Shown in pieces: positions 36,292 to 45,881 of a stretch of 64,000 nt of DNA; positions within the stretch are counted from its first letter, which is position 1, and each line of letters begins with the position of its first letter. Position numbers and translations under genes: made by a program. The notes beneath the pieces are model-generated. The model did no database searches, had not been told where the DNA came from, and saw only the letters and a list, made by a program, of their open reading frames with translations. Origin of the DNA: Photobacterium rosenbergii (GTDB taxonomy: Bacteria; Pseudomonadota; Gammaproteobacteria; Enterobacterales; Vibrionaceae); NCBI RefSeq assembly GCF_003026455.1, contig NZ_PYMB01000008.1:111463-175462 (forward strand), in the 5' to 3' direction.

Positions 36292-36889
36292 AAGACTTTT
36301 TGACTTTGTTTTGTCAACTTTAGGGCTGATTGTTCTATCGCCTGTTTACTTATTGATATTTTTTAAAGTTAAAAAAAATCTCGGTTCACCTGTTCTGTTT
36401 CGACAGGTTCGTCCTGGAAAGGATGGTAAACCTTTTGAGATGATTAAGTTCCGTACCATGAAAGATGCTATTGGCCCTGATGGTACGCCACTGCCTGACG
36501 AAGAAAGGATGACGGTGTTTGGCAACAAACTTCGTGCTACAAGCCTCGATGAATTACCAGAACTGTGGAATGTAGTAAAAGGTGAGATGAGCTTGGTTGG
36601 TCCAAGACCGCTACTAATGGAGTATCTCCCTTTGTATAATGACGAGCAACGTCGCCGTCATGAAGCGCGCCCTGGTGTTACCGGTTGGGCTCAGGTCAAT
36701 GGCCGTAACGCAATTAGCTGGGAAGACAAATTCAAGTTAGATGTCTGGTATGTGGATAACTGTTCGTTGTTGCTTGATATTAAAATCATCTTCTTAACCC
36801 TCAAAAAAGTATTTATTAAAGAGGGGATCTCGGCAGATAATCATGCGACTATGCCTGTATTCAAAGGATCCAAAGCAAATGAGAAGTAA
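36284..36889 (+). CDS. Initiating sugar-1-phosphate transferase, PglC type
   Basis: 201 residues: one N-terminal re-entrant membrane segment (FDFVLSTLGLIVLSPVYLLIFF) and the bacterial sugar transferase domain (FRQVRPGKDGKPFEMIKFRTM, LDELPELWNVVKGEMSLVGPRPLL). The catalytic Asp-Glu pair is at residues 89-90. PglC-type enzymes move a phospho-diamino-trideoxy or related sugar onto undecaprenyl phosphate to start each repeat unit. The ATP-grasp, HAD and DegT genes follow without gaps, suggesting that they make its substrate. Confidence 0.9.
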   Translation: MLKRLFDFVLSTLGLIVLSPVYLLIFFKVKKNLGSPVLFRQVRPGKDGKPFEMIKFRTMKDAIGPDGTPLPDEERMTVFGNKLRATSLDELPELWNVVKGEMSLVGPRPLLMEYLPLYNDEQRRRHEARPGVTGWAQVNGRNAISWEDKFKLDVWYVDNCSLLLDIKIIFLTLKKVFIKEGISADNHATMPVFKGSKANEK

Positions 36890-37847
36890 TGTATTGGTGC
36901 TGTCAGCCGGCCGTCGAGTCGAACTGGTTGAAGAGTTTCAAAACGATCTGAAAGCGTTGCTTCCTGAAGGCAAGGTTTATTGCACCGACATGTATCCAAA
37001 GTTGTCTTCGGCTTGTTTTGTCGCTGATGGCTATTTCGAAGTACCCAGGGTAACCGACGCTACTTATATCTCCAAGATTCTGGAAATCTGTAAGCAGAAC
37101 AATATTGGTTTGGTTGTGCCGACGATTGACACCGAGCTTGAGCTATTGAGTGAAGAGCGGCATCAGTTCGATAGCTTAGGTGTTCATGTACTTATCTCTG
37201 ATCCCGAGCTTATTGCCCAGTGCCGTGACAAGCGGAAAACGGCGAGGTTGTTCGATAACCTTCGAGTTGATCAGCCCAAAATACTGAACAGGGATAAATT
37301 AAGTTTCCCGTGTTTTTGTAAGCCTTACGATGGAAGCTGTAGCAAGGGGGCGTTGGCCATTCATACAGAACAGGATCTGACATCTGAGTTATTGTCGGAT
37401 CCTAAGAATATGTTTATGGAGTTGGTGCCAAAAACATACAGTGAATATACCATTGACGGCTATTATACCCGTGATGGTGTATTGAAATGCCTAGTGCCAA
37501 GGAAGCGCTTAGAAGTACGTGGTGGCGAAGTCAGTAAGGGTCTTACCAAGAAAAACTTCGTTTATGACTACCTGCTTGAACGTGTAGGCCAGCTACCCGG
37601 TGCCCGTGGTTGTATAACCTTCCAGCTGTTTGTTAATGAGACAGAGCTGGCAATCAAAGGGCTTGAAATCAATCCTAGGTTTGGTGGTGGCTACCCTCTT
37701 GCTTATGCCGCGGGGGCAAAATTTCCCGAGTATGCAATCAGGGAGTTTTTGCTTGATGAGGAGGTTAATTTCAAGAGCGACTGGGTAGCTGATTTGCTGA
37801 TGCTCCGTTACGATGCAAAGGTTCTACGCCATGATCATACCGAGTGA
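36879..37847 (+). CDS. ATP-grasp domain protein (carbamoyl-phosphate-synthase-like)
   Basis: 322 residues from ATG 36879 (the longer start at 36843 lies inside the previous gene). An N-terminal pre-ATP-grasp Rossmann-like part (NVLVLSAGRRVELVEEFQ, VPTIDTELELL) and an ATP-grasp core (FCKPYDGSCSKGALAI, ending in the metal-binding EINPRFGGGYPLAYAAG). The fold joins an acid to an amine via acyl phosphate. The substrate is unknown. It lies between a PglC-type transferase and HAD/DegT genes, so a role in modifying an amino sugar is inferred. Confidence 0.88.
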   Translation: MRSNVLVLSAGRRVELVEEFQNDLKALLPEGKVYCTDMYPKLSSACFVADGYFEVPRVTDATYISKILEICKQNNIGLVVPTIDTELELLSEERHQFDSLGVHVLISDPELIAQCRDKRKTARLFDNLRVDQPKILNRDKLSFPCFCKPYDGSCSKGALAIHTEQDLTSELLSDPKNMFMELVPKTYSEYTIDGYYTRDGVLKCLVPRKRLEVRGGEVSKGLTKKNFVYDYLLERVGQLPGARGCITFQLFVNETELAIKGLEINPRFGGGYPLAYAAGAKFPEYAIREFLLDEEVNFKSDWVADLLMLRYDAKVLRHDHTE

Positions 37848-38493
37848 TACATTTTGGGTTTTTGATTTAGACGATACCCTTTATAAAGAAAGAGATTATC
37901 AATTGTCTGGCTTTGATGCCGTGGCCAACTTGGTACAAAAGACCTTTCATGTTGATGTTGTTGACGTCATTCAGAGTGCACAACGAGGCAACTGTAATGT
38001 CTTAGATAGTGTTTGCTCTTTTTTGGATGCTCCTTCAAGCGTAAAAGAAAGTTTGCTTTGGTGTTATCGGTTGCATACCCCTAATATCTGCCTGGATATT
38101 GCAGCAAGAGATGCACTTGATTATGTTGGTTTACATTCTTCAGGTATTTCTATTCTGACGGATGGACGGGCTTTTTCGCAACGTAGCAAAGTTAACGCCT
38201 TGGGCTTACAAGACTACAGCTTGTATATTTCTGAGGAGTGGGGGGAAACGAAACCTGCTCCCGGGCGTTTTCAGGCTATTATGGATGCAAATCCAAATAT
38301 TTGCTCTTTCGTGTATGTTGGCGACAATATCAAGAAGGACTTTGTTACTCCCAATCAAATGGGCTGGGTCACTATAGGGTTGAAGGATAATGGGCGTAAT
38401 ATTCACCCCCAGCATCTGCATAACATTGAGCCTCATTTTTTACCTACTGTTTGGGTTGATTCCCTGGAAGAGATTAAGAGTTTTATATGCTGA
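37831..38493 (+). CDS. HAD-family hydrolase
   Basis: 220 residues with HAD motif I (FDLDDTLYKE), motif II (ILTDG), the conserved Lys (GETKPAPG) and motif III (YVGDNIKKDF). Probably a phosphatase on a sugar phosphate or similar small molecule. It overlaps the ATP-grasp and aminotransferase genes by a few bases, so all four act as a transcription unit. The start at 37831 is chosen because upstream codons lie within the previous gene. Confidence 0.88.
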   Translation: MIIPSDTFWVFDLDDTLYKERDYQLSGFDAVANLVQKTFHVDVVDVIQSAQRGNCNVLDSVCSFLDAPSSVKESLLWCYRLHTPNICLDIAARDALDYVGLHSSGISILTDGRAFSQRSKVNALGLQDYSLYISEEWGETKPAPGRFQAIMDANPNICSFVYVGDNIKKDFVTPNQMGWVTIGLKDNGRNIHPQHLHNIEPHFLPTVWVDSLEEIKSFIC

Positions 38494-39665
38494 ATACTCC
38501 TTTTTCACCATGGCCATCTTTTACTGAAGAAGAAGCCGATGCGGTACGTGATGTACTGCTGTCAAATAAAGTAAATTACTGGACCGGTATTGAGTGTCGT
38601 GAATTCGAAAAAGAATTTGCGATGTGGGCTGGGTGTGAATATGCCATTGCTTTAGGTAATGGAACGCTTGCCTTAGACGTGGCCTTGAAAGCGTTGGGTG
38701 TTGGTTATGGTGATGATGTCATTACTACCCCACGCACATTCCTTGCCTCTGCATCTTCGATAGTGACGTCTGGAGCAAACCCTGTATTTGCGGATGTTGA
38801 CCTAAATAGCCAAGCAATTACTGCTGAGTCTATTGAAGCAGTGCTTACCCCTAGTACTAAGGCTGTTATCGTTGTACACCTAGCGGGTATGCCTGCAGAG
38901 ATGGATGCCATTATGGCTCTTTCTAAGAAACACGGCTTCTTCGTTATTGAAGACTGCGCTCAGGCTCATGGTGCGAAATACAAAGAAAAAAGCGTTGGTA
39001 CCATCGGTCACATTGGGGCATGGTCTTTCTGTCAGGACAAAATTATGACCACCGGCGGCGAAGGTGGCATGGTAACGACTAATGATAAAGCGCTGTGGTC
39101 AAAGATGTGGAGCTACAAAGATCACGGTAAAAGCTTCGAAGCCATTTATGAACGCCAGCATCCACCGGGTTTCCGTTGGTTACATGAAAGTTTCGGTACT
39201 AATTGGCGTATGACCGAAATGCAGGCTGTTATAGGCCGTATTCAGCTAACTCGTATGAATGATTGGACTGCTAAGCGCCAAGCTTATGGCAAGATGATTG
39301 ATGATGCTGTTTCTGGGCTGAGTGTTGTACGTACTGTTGATGTACCTGAATATAGTGAGCATGCTGAATATAAACATTATTTGTTTGTTGAACCGCAGTA
39401 CCTAGCAGAAGGTTGGACTCGTGATCGTGTTGTAGAAGCCATTGTCGAGCAAGGTGTTCCTGCTTTTCAAGGCAGTTGTTCTGAAGTATACAATGAGAAA
39501 GCATTTGATAATACGCCATGGCGTCCAGAGATTCCGTTAGAGAATGCAGTTCGGTTAGGGGAAACAAGCTTGATGTTCTTAGTTCACCCTACACTGAAGC
39601 AAGAAGAGATGAATAAGGCTGTTGAAATTATTAAATCTGTTCTAAAACAAGCTTTGAAAAAATAA
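38487..39665 (+). CDS. DegT/DnrJ/EryC1/StrS sugar aminotransferase
   Basis: 392 residues of the PLP-dependent nucleotide-sugar aminotransferase family: [31 protein letters not shown], and the PLP lysine Lys185 in [16 protein letters not shown]. These enzymes aminate 3- or 4-keto deoxy sugars. With the WbpM-type dehydratase at 42078 it could make a UDP-4-amino-4,6-dideoxy sugar for the PglC-type transferase (inference). A terminator follows its stop. Confidence 0.93.
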   Translation: MLNTPFSPWPSFTEEEADAVRDVLLSNKVNYWTGIECREFEKEFAMWAGCEYAIALGNGTLALDVALKALGVGYGDDVITTPRTFLASASSIVTSGANPVFADVDLNSQAITAESIEAVLTPSTKAVIVVHLAGMPAEMDAIMALSKKHGFFVIEDCAQAHGAKYKEKSVGTIGHIGAWSFCQDKIMTTGGEGGMVTTNDKALWSKMWSYKDHGKSFEAIYERQHPPGFRWLHESFGTNWRMTEMQAVIGRIQLTRMNDWTAKRQAYGKMIDDAVSGLSVVRTVDVPEYSEHAEYKHYLFVEPQYLAEGWTRDRVVEAIVEQGVPAFQGSCSEVYNEKAFDNTPWRPEIPLENAVRLGETSLMFLVHPTLKQEEMNKAVEIIKSVLKQALKK

Positions 39666-39669
39666 TTAT

Positions 39670-39690
39670 GAGGGCATTTGCCCTCTTTTT
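39670..39690 (+). terminator. Terminator hairpin before ugd
   Basis: GAGGGC (39670-39675) and GCCCTC (39680-39685) around ATTT, with five T. It lies inside the polysaccharide gene run, 19 bp before the ugd start. Confidence 0.8.
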
Positions 39691-39708
39691 ATATGGAATG
39701 TAATTAAA

Positions 39709-40875
39709 ATGAAAATTGCAGTTGCTGGTACAGGCTATGTCGGTCTGTCAAATGCTGTGCTATTAGCTCAGCATCATGAAGTTATCGCTGTTGATATCAT
39801 CGAAGATAAAGTGAATATGCTTAACGATCGTGTTTCACCGATTGTTGATACAGAAATTGAAGACTTCCTGGTGAATAAAGAACTGAACCTTACGGCTACG
39901 CTTGATAAACAATTAGCATATAAAGATGCTGAGTTTGTCATCATTGCAACCCCAACTGACTATGATGTTGTTAATCACTACTTTAATACTTCATCTGTTG
40001 AGGCTGTGATTCAAGATGTGATGGAGATTAACCCAAATGCGGTAATGGTTATTAAGTCGACCATTCCCGTTGGTTACACAAAGCAAATTAAAGAACAGTT
40101 TGGCAGTGATAATATCATCTTCTCACCTGAGTTCTTGCGTGAAGGTCGTGCTTTGTTTGATAACCTTCACCCATCTCGAATTATTGTTGGCGAACAGAGC
40201 GTTCGTGCGCAGACTTTTGCTAATTTATTAGTCGAAGGTGCGATTAAAGAAGATATCAAAGTCTTGTTTACAGACTCAACGGAAGCTGAAGCAGTTAAGT
40301 TGTTCTCTAACACATATCTTGCTATGCGTGTTGCTTACTTTAATGAGCTCGATTCCTATGCTGAATCTCATGGGCTAGATGCTCGACAAATTATTGAAGG
40401 TGTTGGTTTAGACCCTCGCATTGGTAGCCACTACAACAACCCATCTTTTGGCTATGGTGGTTACTGTCTACCCAAAGACACTAAGCAGCTTCGTGCCAAC
40501 TATCAAGATGTGCCAAATTGTTTAATTGGTGCAATTGTTGATGCCAATACCACGCGTAAAGATTTTATTGCAGATTCGATCATTAGCCGTAAACCAAAGA
40601 CAGTAGGTATTTATCGCTTAATCATGAAATCTGGCTCTGATAATTTCCGTGCGTCTAGTATCCAAGGCATTATGAAACGAATCAAAGCCAAAGGTATTGA
40701 TGTGGTTGTCTATGAGCCAGTCCTTGATGAAAAAGAATTCTTCCATTCTGCAGTAATTCAAGATCTCGAACAGTTCAAAAGCATGTCAGATGTCATTGTA
40801 TCTAATCGAATGGCTGAAGAGCTTGCTGATGTCGCTGAAAAAGTTTACACACGAGACCTGTTCGGAAGCGATTAA
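39709..40875 (+). CDS. ugd: UDP-glucose 6-dehydrogenase (copy 1)
   Basis: 388 residues with an N-terminal NAD fold ([21 protein letters not shown]), the conserved SPEFLREG segment and the catalytic Cys253 in [14 protein letters not shown]. It oxidises UDP-glucose to UDP-glucuronate, giving acidic sugar for capsule. A close paralogue lies at 62673. The two share most residues, differing mainly in residues 35-80 and at scattered positions. galU, 257 bp downstream, makes its substrate. Confidence 0.95.
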   Translation: MKIAVAGTGYVGLSNAVLLAQHHEVIAVDIIEDKVNMLNDRVSPIVDTEIEDFLVNKELNLTATLDKQLAYKDAEFVIIATPTDYDVVNHYFNTSSVEAVIQDVMEINPNAVMVIKSTIPVGYTKQIKEQFGSDNIIFSPEFLREGRALFDNLHPSRIIVGEQSVRAQTFANLLVEGAIKEDIKVLFTDSTEAEAVKLFSNTYLAMRVAYFNELDSYAESHGLDARQIIEGVGLDPRIGSHYNNPSFGYGGYCLPKDTKQLRANYQDVPNCLIGAIVDANTTRKDFIADSIISRKPKTVGIYRLIMKSGSDNFRASSIQGIMKRIKAKGIDVVVYEPVLDEKEFFHSAVIQDLEQFKSMSDVIVSNRMAEELADVAEKVYTRDLFGSD

Positions 40876-41132
40876 TTGAGGTAGCTGGAATGTGTAAATA
40901 GCTTGGTCAATTTGCACTATTAATAACTTCTTTTTATACCGTTAACATACATCCCCTTAATCAAATCTGGCTCAACATATATTAGATAGTTGAATATCTT
41001 TTTTCTTTCTTACTATGCCATAATCATGAACCCGTAGGCTTTGCTTACCAGTTTTATTTGTATGAATAGTTTGAATGGTATTGTGAGCCTATCTCTATAG
41101 AGTGACTTTTACGTTAACTCTATTAAGGAAAT

Positions 41133-42056
41133 ATGATGAAAAAAATTACAAAAGCCGTCATTCCAGTGGCAGGGCTAGGAACGCGTATGCTTCCTGCAAC
41201 GAAAGCTATTCCCAAAGAAATGCTACCGTTGGTGGATAAACCTCTTATTCAATATATTGTTAAAGAATGTATTGAAGCAGGTATTAAAGAAATAGTTTTG
41301 GTTACACATTCATCAAAGAATGCCATTGAAAACCACTTCGATACCTCTTATGAACTTGAAGCGACGTTGGAAAAGCGAGTTAAGCGTCAGCTTCTTGATG
41401 AAGTACAATCCATTTGCCCACCTGATGTAACGATCATGCATGTGCGTCAAGGTCACGCTAAAGGTCTTGGTCACGCAGTATTGTGTGCTAAACCACTTGT
41501 GGGTGATGCGCCTTTTGCTGTTGTTCTGCCAGATGTCATTTTGGATGAATACACTGCTGATCAGTCGGTTGAGAATTTAGCTGCAATGGTAACCCGTTTT
41601 GAAGAATCTTCTGCTTCACAAATCATGGTTGAGCCTGTGTCGATGAATGAAGTTTCAAAGTACGGTGTTGTTGACTGTGAAGGTGCTGTGCTTCAAGGTG
41701 GCGAGTCTCATGCTATGAAGGCTATGGTAGAAAAACCAACTGTTGAAGATGCACCTTCAAACCTTGCAGTCGTTGGCCGTTATATTCTCTCATCAAAAAT
41801 CTGGGATAAGTTGGCGATCACGCCACCTGGCGCGGGTGACGAAATACAGTTAACTGATGCTATTGATATGTTGATGGCTGAAGAAACGGTTGAAGCTTTC
41901 CACATGACAGGTAAATCTCATGACTGTGGTGATAAACTAGGATATTTGAAAGCGTTTGTTGAGTACGGATTACGTCATCGAGACTTTGGTGATGATTTTA
42001 ATTTATATTTAAAAGAGTTGATTCAACAACAGAGTCCTTTAAGAGCTGTAAGTTGA
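41133..42056 (+). CDS. galU: UTP-glucose-1-phosphate uridylyltransferase GalU
   Basis: 307 residues with the UGPase signature ([24 protein letters not shown]) and VEKP later in the chain. It makes UDP-glucose for Ugd and for glucosyl or galactosyl donors. ATG 41133 or 41136 may start; TTAAGGAA lies just upstream. The 257-bp A/T-rich region before it, with no terminator, may hold its own promoter. Confidence 0.96.
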   Translation: MMKKITKAVIPVAGLGTRMLPATKAIPKEMLPLVDKPLIQYIVKECIEAGIKEIVLVTHSSKNAIENHFDTSYELEATLEKRVKRQLLDEVQSICPPDVTIMHVRQGHAKGLGHAVLCAKPLVGDAPFAVVLPDVILDEYTADQSVENLAAMVTRFEESSASQIMVEPVSMNEVSKYGVVDCEGAVLQGGESHAMKAMVEKPTVEDAPSNLAVVGRYILSSKIWDKLAITPPGAGDEIQLTDAIDMLMAEETVEAFHMTGKSHDCGDKLGYLKAFVEYGLRHRDFGDDFNLYLKELIQQQSPLRAVS

Positions 42057-42077
42057 TATAAGAAAAACTGGTGGGTT

Positions 42078-44042
42078 ATGAAATACTCTGATGAATTTTT
42101 AGGCTTTTCGAGAGCTAAAAAGCGAGTCATCAGCATGCTGATAGACAGTATGTTTATCTTTATCGCATTCTGGGGTGCTTTTGGTGTTCGTTTTGGTCAC
42201 TTTGAATATATCGCAGAAATTGAGCTTTGGCAGACCTATGTCATATTGACTGTAGTAACTATCGCTACTTTCGTTAAGCTTGGACTATACCGTGCTATTT
42301 TACGGTACTTAAGTTTTCATGCGCTATTAGTTGTAAGCACTGGTGCCTTGATATCTGCGGTAGCTTTGTCCGTCTCTGGTTTTTATTTGGATGATGCAGT
42401 TATTCCTCGTACAGTTCCGGTTATATATGGTGCTTTTTTAGCCTTGCTTGCCGGTGGTTCACGCTTAGTGATGCGTACACTGGTGTTCACTAAAAAGTCA
42501 GGCAGCAAGAAGCGTGTTTTGATCTACGGTGCCGGCTCTACAGGACGTCAATTGTGTATTGCCCTTCGTCAGAGCCAAGATTATATGCCGGTCGGGTTTG
42601 TCGATCAGGATCGCAGCCTTGTTGGTACCTATATTCTTGGCTTGAAGGTACTGCCAACCAATAAGATTGACTACCTTATTCATAGCTTGAAGTGTGAAAA
42701 GGTATTGCTTGCGTTGCCACGAGCTAGCCGTTCAGAGCGTAAAGCGATTTTGGACAAGCTTGCGAGTCTAACTGTAGAAGTGCTGACAGTTCCAAGCATG
42801 GAAGATATCGTTAACGGTGATGCCAAAATCGATGAACTACGTGATGTGCCCATTGAAGATTTGCTAGGCCGAGATCCTGTTGCACCCCGTCAGGAACTTA
42901 TGGGGGCTGACATCACTGGTAAAGTGGTGATGGTGACTGGCGGAGGTGGCTCTATTGGCTCTGAACTGTGTCGGCAAATCATCATGCAGCGTCCAACCAA
43001 GCTGATTCTGTTTGAGTTGTCTGAATATGGCTTGTATGCCATTGATAAAGAGTTGCAATCTGTGGTTCAAGAGCATCACTTGGATGTGGAAGTCATTCCG
43101 TTGCTAGGTTCGGTGCAGCGAGTAAACCGCCTGCAAGCGGTAATGTCAGCATTCAAAGTACAAACCTTGTACCATGCTGCGGCTTACAAGCATGTACCCT
43201 TGGTTGAGTACAATGTGGTTGAAGGGGTGCGTAACAATGTGTTTGGTACCTTGTATACTGCACAGGCTGCGGTAAAAGCCAATGTTGAAACCTTTGTATT
43301 GATTTCAACCGACAAAGCGGTTCGTCCTACCAATGTCATGGGTACCACAAAGCGTATGGCAGAGTTGGTACTGCAGGCATTGGCTAAACAGAACACCAAT
43401 ACGCGTTTCTGCATGGTTCGCTTCGGTAATGTATTGGGCTCTTCTGGTTCGGTTATTCCATTGTTTAAAAAGCAAATTATAAACGGTGGCCCTGTAACCG
43501 TTACCCATAAAGATATTACTCGTTTCTTTATGACCATTCCTGAAGCGGCGCAATTGGTCATACAAGCTGGCGCGATGGGGAAAGGCGGTGATGTTTTCGT
43601 ATTGGATATGGGCGAGTCTGTCCGCATTTCAGATCTGGCAGAGAACTTGATCAAGCTCTCTGGTTTGGAAGTGAAAACCGACGCCAACCCTCATGGTGAT
43701 ATTGAAATTCACTATACAGGCCTGCGCCCTGGCGAGAAGCTGTATGAAGAGTTGTTGATTGGTGACAACGTCAGTAAAACCTCTCACGAGCGTATTATGA
43801 CGGCGCAAGAAATCAGCTTAACTTGGGATGAGCTATCAGTGATTTTGAATCAGCTTGACGAAGCTTGTCATAATTTTGAGCATCATCGTATCCGATCATT
43901 GCTTCTGGAAGCGCCGACAGGGTTTGACCCGACAGACGGCATCAGCGATTTGGTATGGCATGCGAAACATGATGAAGCTCTAACAGATAATGTTTTTGAA
44001 ATGGCTTCATCAAAAGAGCAGTCAAACACAGAGATCGCTTAG
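42078..44042 (+). CDS. Membrane-bound UDP-HexNAc C6 dehydratase, WbpM/PglF family
   Basis: 654 residues: four N-terminal membrane helices (for example [20 protein letters not shown]), a CoA-binding-like Rossmann domain ([14 protein letters not shown]) and a C-terminal SDR domain ([37 protein letters not shown]). WbpM/PglF/CapD enzymes convert UDP-GlcNAc to a UDP-4-keto-6-deoxy sugar in the membrane. This feeds the DegT enzyme and then PglC. Full length for the family. It ends in a terminator. Confidence 0.93.
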   Translation: MKYSDEFLGFSRAKKRVISMLIDSMFIFIAFWGAFGVRFGHFEYIAEIELWQTYVILTVVTIATFVKLGLYRAILRYLSFHALLVVSTGALISAVALSVSGFYLDDAVIPRTVPVIYGAFLALLAGGSRLVMRTLVFTKKSGSKKRVLIYGAGSTGRQLCIALRQSQDYMPVGFVDQDRSLVGTYILGLKVLPTNKIDYLIHSLKCEKVLLALPRASRSERKAILDKLASLTVEVLTVPSMEDIVNGDAKIDELRDVPIEDLLGRDPVAPRQELMGADITGKVVMVTGGGGSIGSELCRQIIMQRPTKLILFELSEYGLYAIDKELQSVVQEHHLDVEVIPLLGSVQRVNRLQAVMSAFKVQTLYHAAAYKHVPLVEYNVVEGVRNNVFGTLYTAQAAVKANVETFVLISTDKAVRPTNVMGTTKRMAELVLQALAKQNTNTRFCMVRFGNVLGSSGSVIPLFKKQIINGGPVTVTHKDITRFFMTIPEAAQLVIQAGAMGKGGDVFVLDMGESVRISDLAENLIKLSGLEVKTDANPHGDIEIHYTGLRPGEKLYEELLIGDNVSKTSHERIMTAQEISLTWDELSVILNQLDEACHNFEHHRIRSLLLEAPTGFDPTDGISDLVWHAKHDEALTDNVFEMASSKEQSNTEIA

Positions 44043-44074
44043 TCTGCATATTTGTTCTAAATACCCACCTTTTT

Positions 44075-44101
44075 GCCCATCACTATGTGATGGGCTTTTT
44101 T
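44075..44101 (+). terminator. Terminator between the WbpM-type gene and glmU
   Basis: GCCCATCAC (44075-44083) and GTGATGGGC (44087-44095) around TAT, with six T. Strong stem with a clean T tract. Confidence 0.9.
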
Positions 44102-44137
44102 CATCAGGTTTCTAATAAATCAATCCTAGGTAACAAT

Positions 44138-45502
44138 ATGAACTTTAGTACCGTGATTCTTGCTGCTGGCAAGGGGACACGCATGTACTCGAACTTGCCT
44201 AAAGTCCTTCACACTATGGCAGGCAAGCCGATGGTCAAGCATGTTATTGATACATGCCAAGCATTGAACTCTAACCATATTCATTTGGTTTATGGTCATG
44301 GCGGCGAGCAAATGCAATCTGTGCTGGCTAGCGAGACTGTCAATTGGGTTCTTCAAGCTGAGCAGTTGGGAACCGGCCATGCGGTAGCACAAGCTGCCTC
44401 ACAATTTGCTGATGACGAGAAAGTGTTGATCACTTATGGTGATGTCCCGTTGATCAGCCAACAAACAATCTCTAATTTGCTTGAAGCGCAGCCTTCTGGT
44501 GGTATTGCGCTTCTTACTGTCATTCTCGATGATCCAACGGGTTACGGCCGCATCATTCGCAAGAATGGTCCGGTAGTGGCGATTGTTGAGCAGAAAGATG
44601 CCTCGGAAGAACAGAAGCTGGTGAAAGAGGTTAATACCGGTGTGATGGTTGCCAGCGGTGGCGATTTGAAGCGCTGGTTGGGGCTGCTTAACAACGAAAA
44701 TGCTCAAGGTGAGTATTACCTTACCGATATCATCGAAATTGCCCATAATGAAGGCCGTGCGATTGAAGCGGTTCACCCTGAGAGAGCGATTGAAGTAGAA
44801 GGGGTGAATAACCGCGTTCAACTTGCAAGGCTAGAGCGTGCATACCAAGCTCTTCAAGCTGAGAAGTTACTTGAAAGTGGGGTGATGCTACGCGACCCTG
44901 CCCGTTTTGATCTTCGTGGTGAGTTACAGTGCGGCAAGGATGTTGAAATTGATGTCAACGTAATTATCGAAGGCAAGGTAACCTTGGGTGATAATGTCAC
45001 CATTGGTGCTGGTTCAGTATTGAAAGATTGCGTTATCGCCGATAACACGCTTATTCGCCCATACAGTGTGATTGAACGCGCGCTGGTTGGTGCCGATTGC
45101 ACAGTCGGTCCATTCAGCCGCCTACGCCCTGACACAGAACTGTTGGATAATTCGCATGTAGGTAATTTTGTTGAAACCAAAAATACCCGCCTTGGCTCAG
45201 GATCTAAAGCTAACCACCTAACCTACCTTGGTGATTCTGAAATTGGTGAGCGGGTAAACATTGGTGCGGGCACCATTACCTGCAACTTCGACGGCGCGAA
45301 CAAATTCAAAACCGAAATTGCTGATGATGTATTCGTTGGTTCAGATACCCAGCTTATCGCCCCTGTCTCTATCGCCAAAGGTGCAACAATCGGCGCCGGT
45401 TCAACCATCTCCCGTAACGTCGGTGAAGGTGAACTGGTCATCACCCGTGTCGCTGCAAAGACAATCGAAGGTTGGAAAAGGCCGGTAAAAATCAGTTTCT
45501 AG
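44138..45502 (+). CDS. glmU: Bifunctional UDP-GlcNAc pyrophosphorylase/GlcN-1-P acetyltransferase GlmU
   Basis: 454 residues starting at ATG 44138. The N-terminal domain has the uridylyltransferase signature ([20 protein letters not shown]). The C-terminal left-handed beta helix (hexapeptide repeats from about residue 250) carries the acetyltransferase site ([41 protein letters not shown]). It makes UDP-GlcNAc. In Vibrionaceae glmU normally lies by the atp operon, so this may be a second copy serving the polysaccharide locus. The stop TAG is followed at once by heptad-like repeats. Confidence 0.95.
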   Translation: MNFSTVILAAGKGTRMYSNLPKVLHTMAGKPMVKHVIDTCQALNSNHIHLVYGHGGEQMQSVLASETVNWVLQAEQLGTGHAVAQAASQFADDEKVLITYGDVPLISQQTISNLLEAQPSGGIALLTVILDDPTGYGRIIRKNGPVVAIVEQKDASEEQKLVKEVNTGVMVASGGDLKRWLGLLNNENAQGEYYLTDIIEIAHNEGRAIEAVHPERAIEVEGVNNRVQLARLERAYQALQAEKLLESGVMLRDPARFDLRGELQCGKDVEIDVNVIIEGKVTLGDNVTIGAGSVLKDCVIADNTLIRPYSVIERALVGADCTVGPFSRLRPDTELLDNSHVGNFVETKNTRLGSGSKANHLTYLGDSEIGERVNIGAGTITCNFDGANKFKTEIADDVFVGSDTQLIAPVSIAKGATIGAGSTISRNVGEGELVITRVAAKTIEGWKRPVKISF

Positions 45503-45577
45503 AACCTTGAACTGAAGATTCTAGAGGCTAGATCCTAGATGGAAAGCACAAAGCACAAAGCATAAAGCAAAAAGAAC
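45502..45577. repeat. Reverse heptads and an AAAGCAC heptad array after glmU
   Basis: GATTCTA (45517), GAGGCTA (45524), GATCCTA (45531) in reverse orientation, then a different 7-bp tandem: AAAGCAC at 45543 and 45550, AAAGCAT, AAAGCAA, AAAGAAC to 45577. Again seven bases per unit. Confidence 0.8.
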
Positions 45578-45780
45578 TGGATAATAGGTCTTAAAAAGAG
45601 CAGGAAGAAGCTAATTGCAGCTTGTCATTTCTTATAAATTGCCAAGTAAAGTCCATAAGCTTACCTACTATCTTCTAGGCACCATTAACTTGAAAGCGTT
45701 TTTATCACCTAGGTTCAAGGAGTTAAGAACTAGTTCCTGATGTTATTCCTCTAAGGTATTCTCTTGTCTTTTGCTACTTC

Positions 45781-45842
45781 TAGGTTCTAGGAACCAGGAA
45801 CTCGCACCTGATTTTTTACTCTAGGAACTAGGATCCAGGATC
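45781..45842. repeat. Forward heptad arrays before glmM
   Basis: TAGGTTC (45781), TAGGAAC, CAGGAAC, TCGCACC, then TGATTTTTTACTC, then TAGGAAC (45822), TAGGATC, CAGGATC. The gap 45503-45881 holds these arrays and otherwise unremarkable sequence with further degenerate units near 45710-45740. Confidence 0.88.
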
Positions 45843-45881
45843 TTCTTCATCTTTTTAAAACTTCACACAATACGTAACAAT

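Noticed and set aside
40876..41132. Sigma-70 promoter for galU
   Set aside because: Several TTGAAT- and TATAAT-like hexamers occur, but none with 16-18 bp spacing, so I do not place one.
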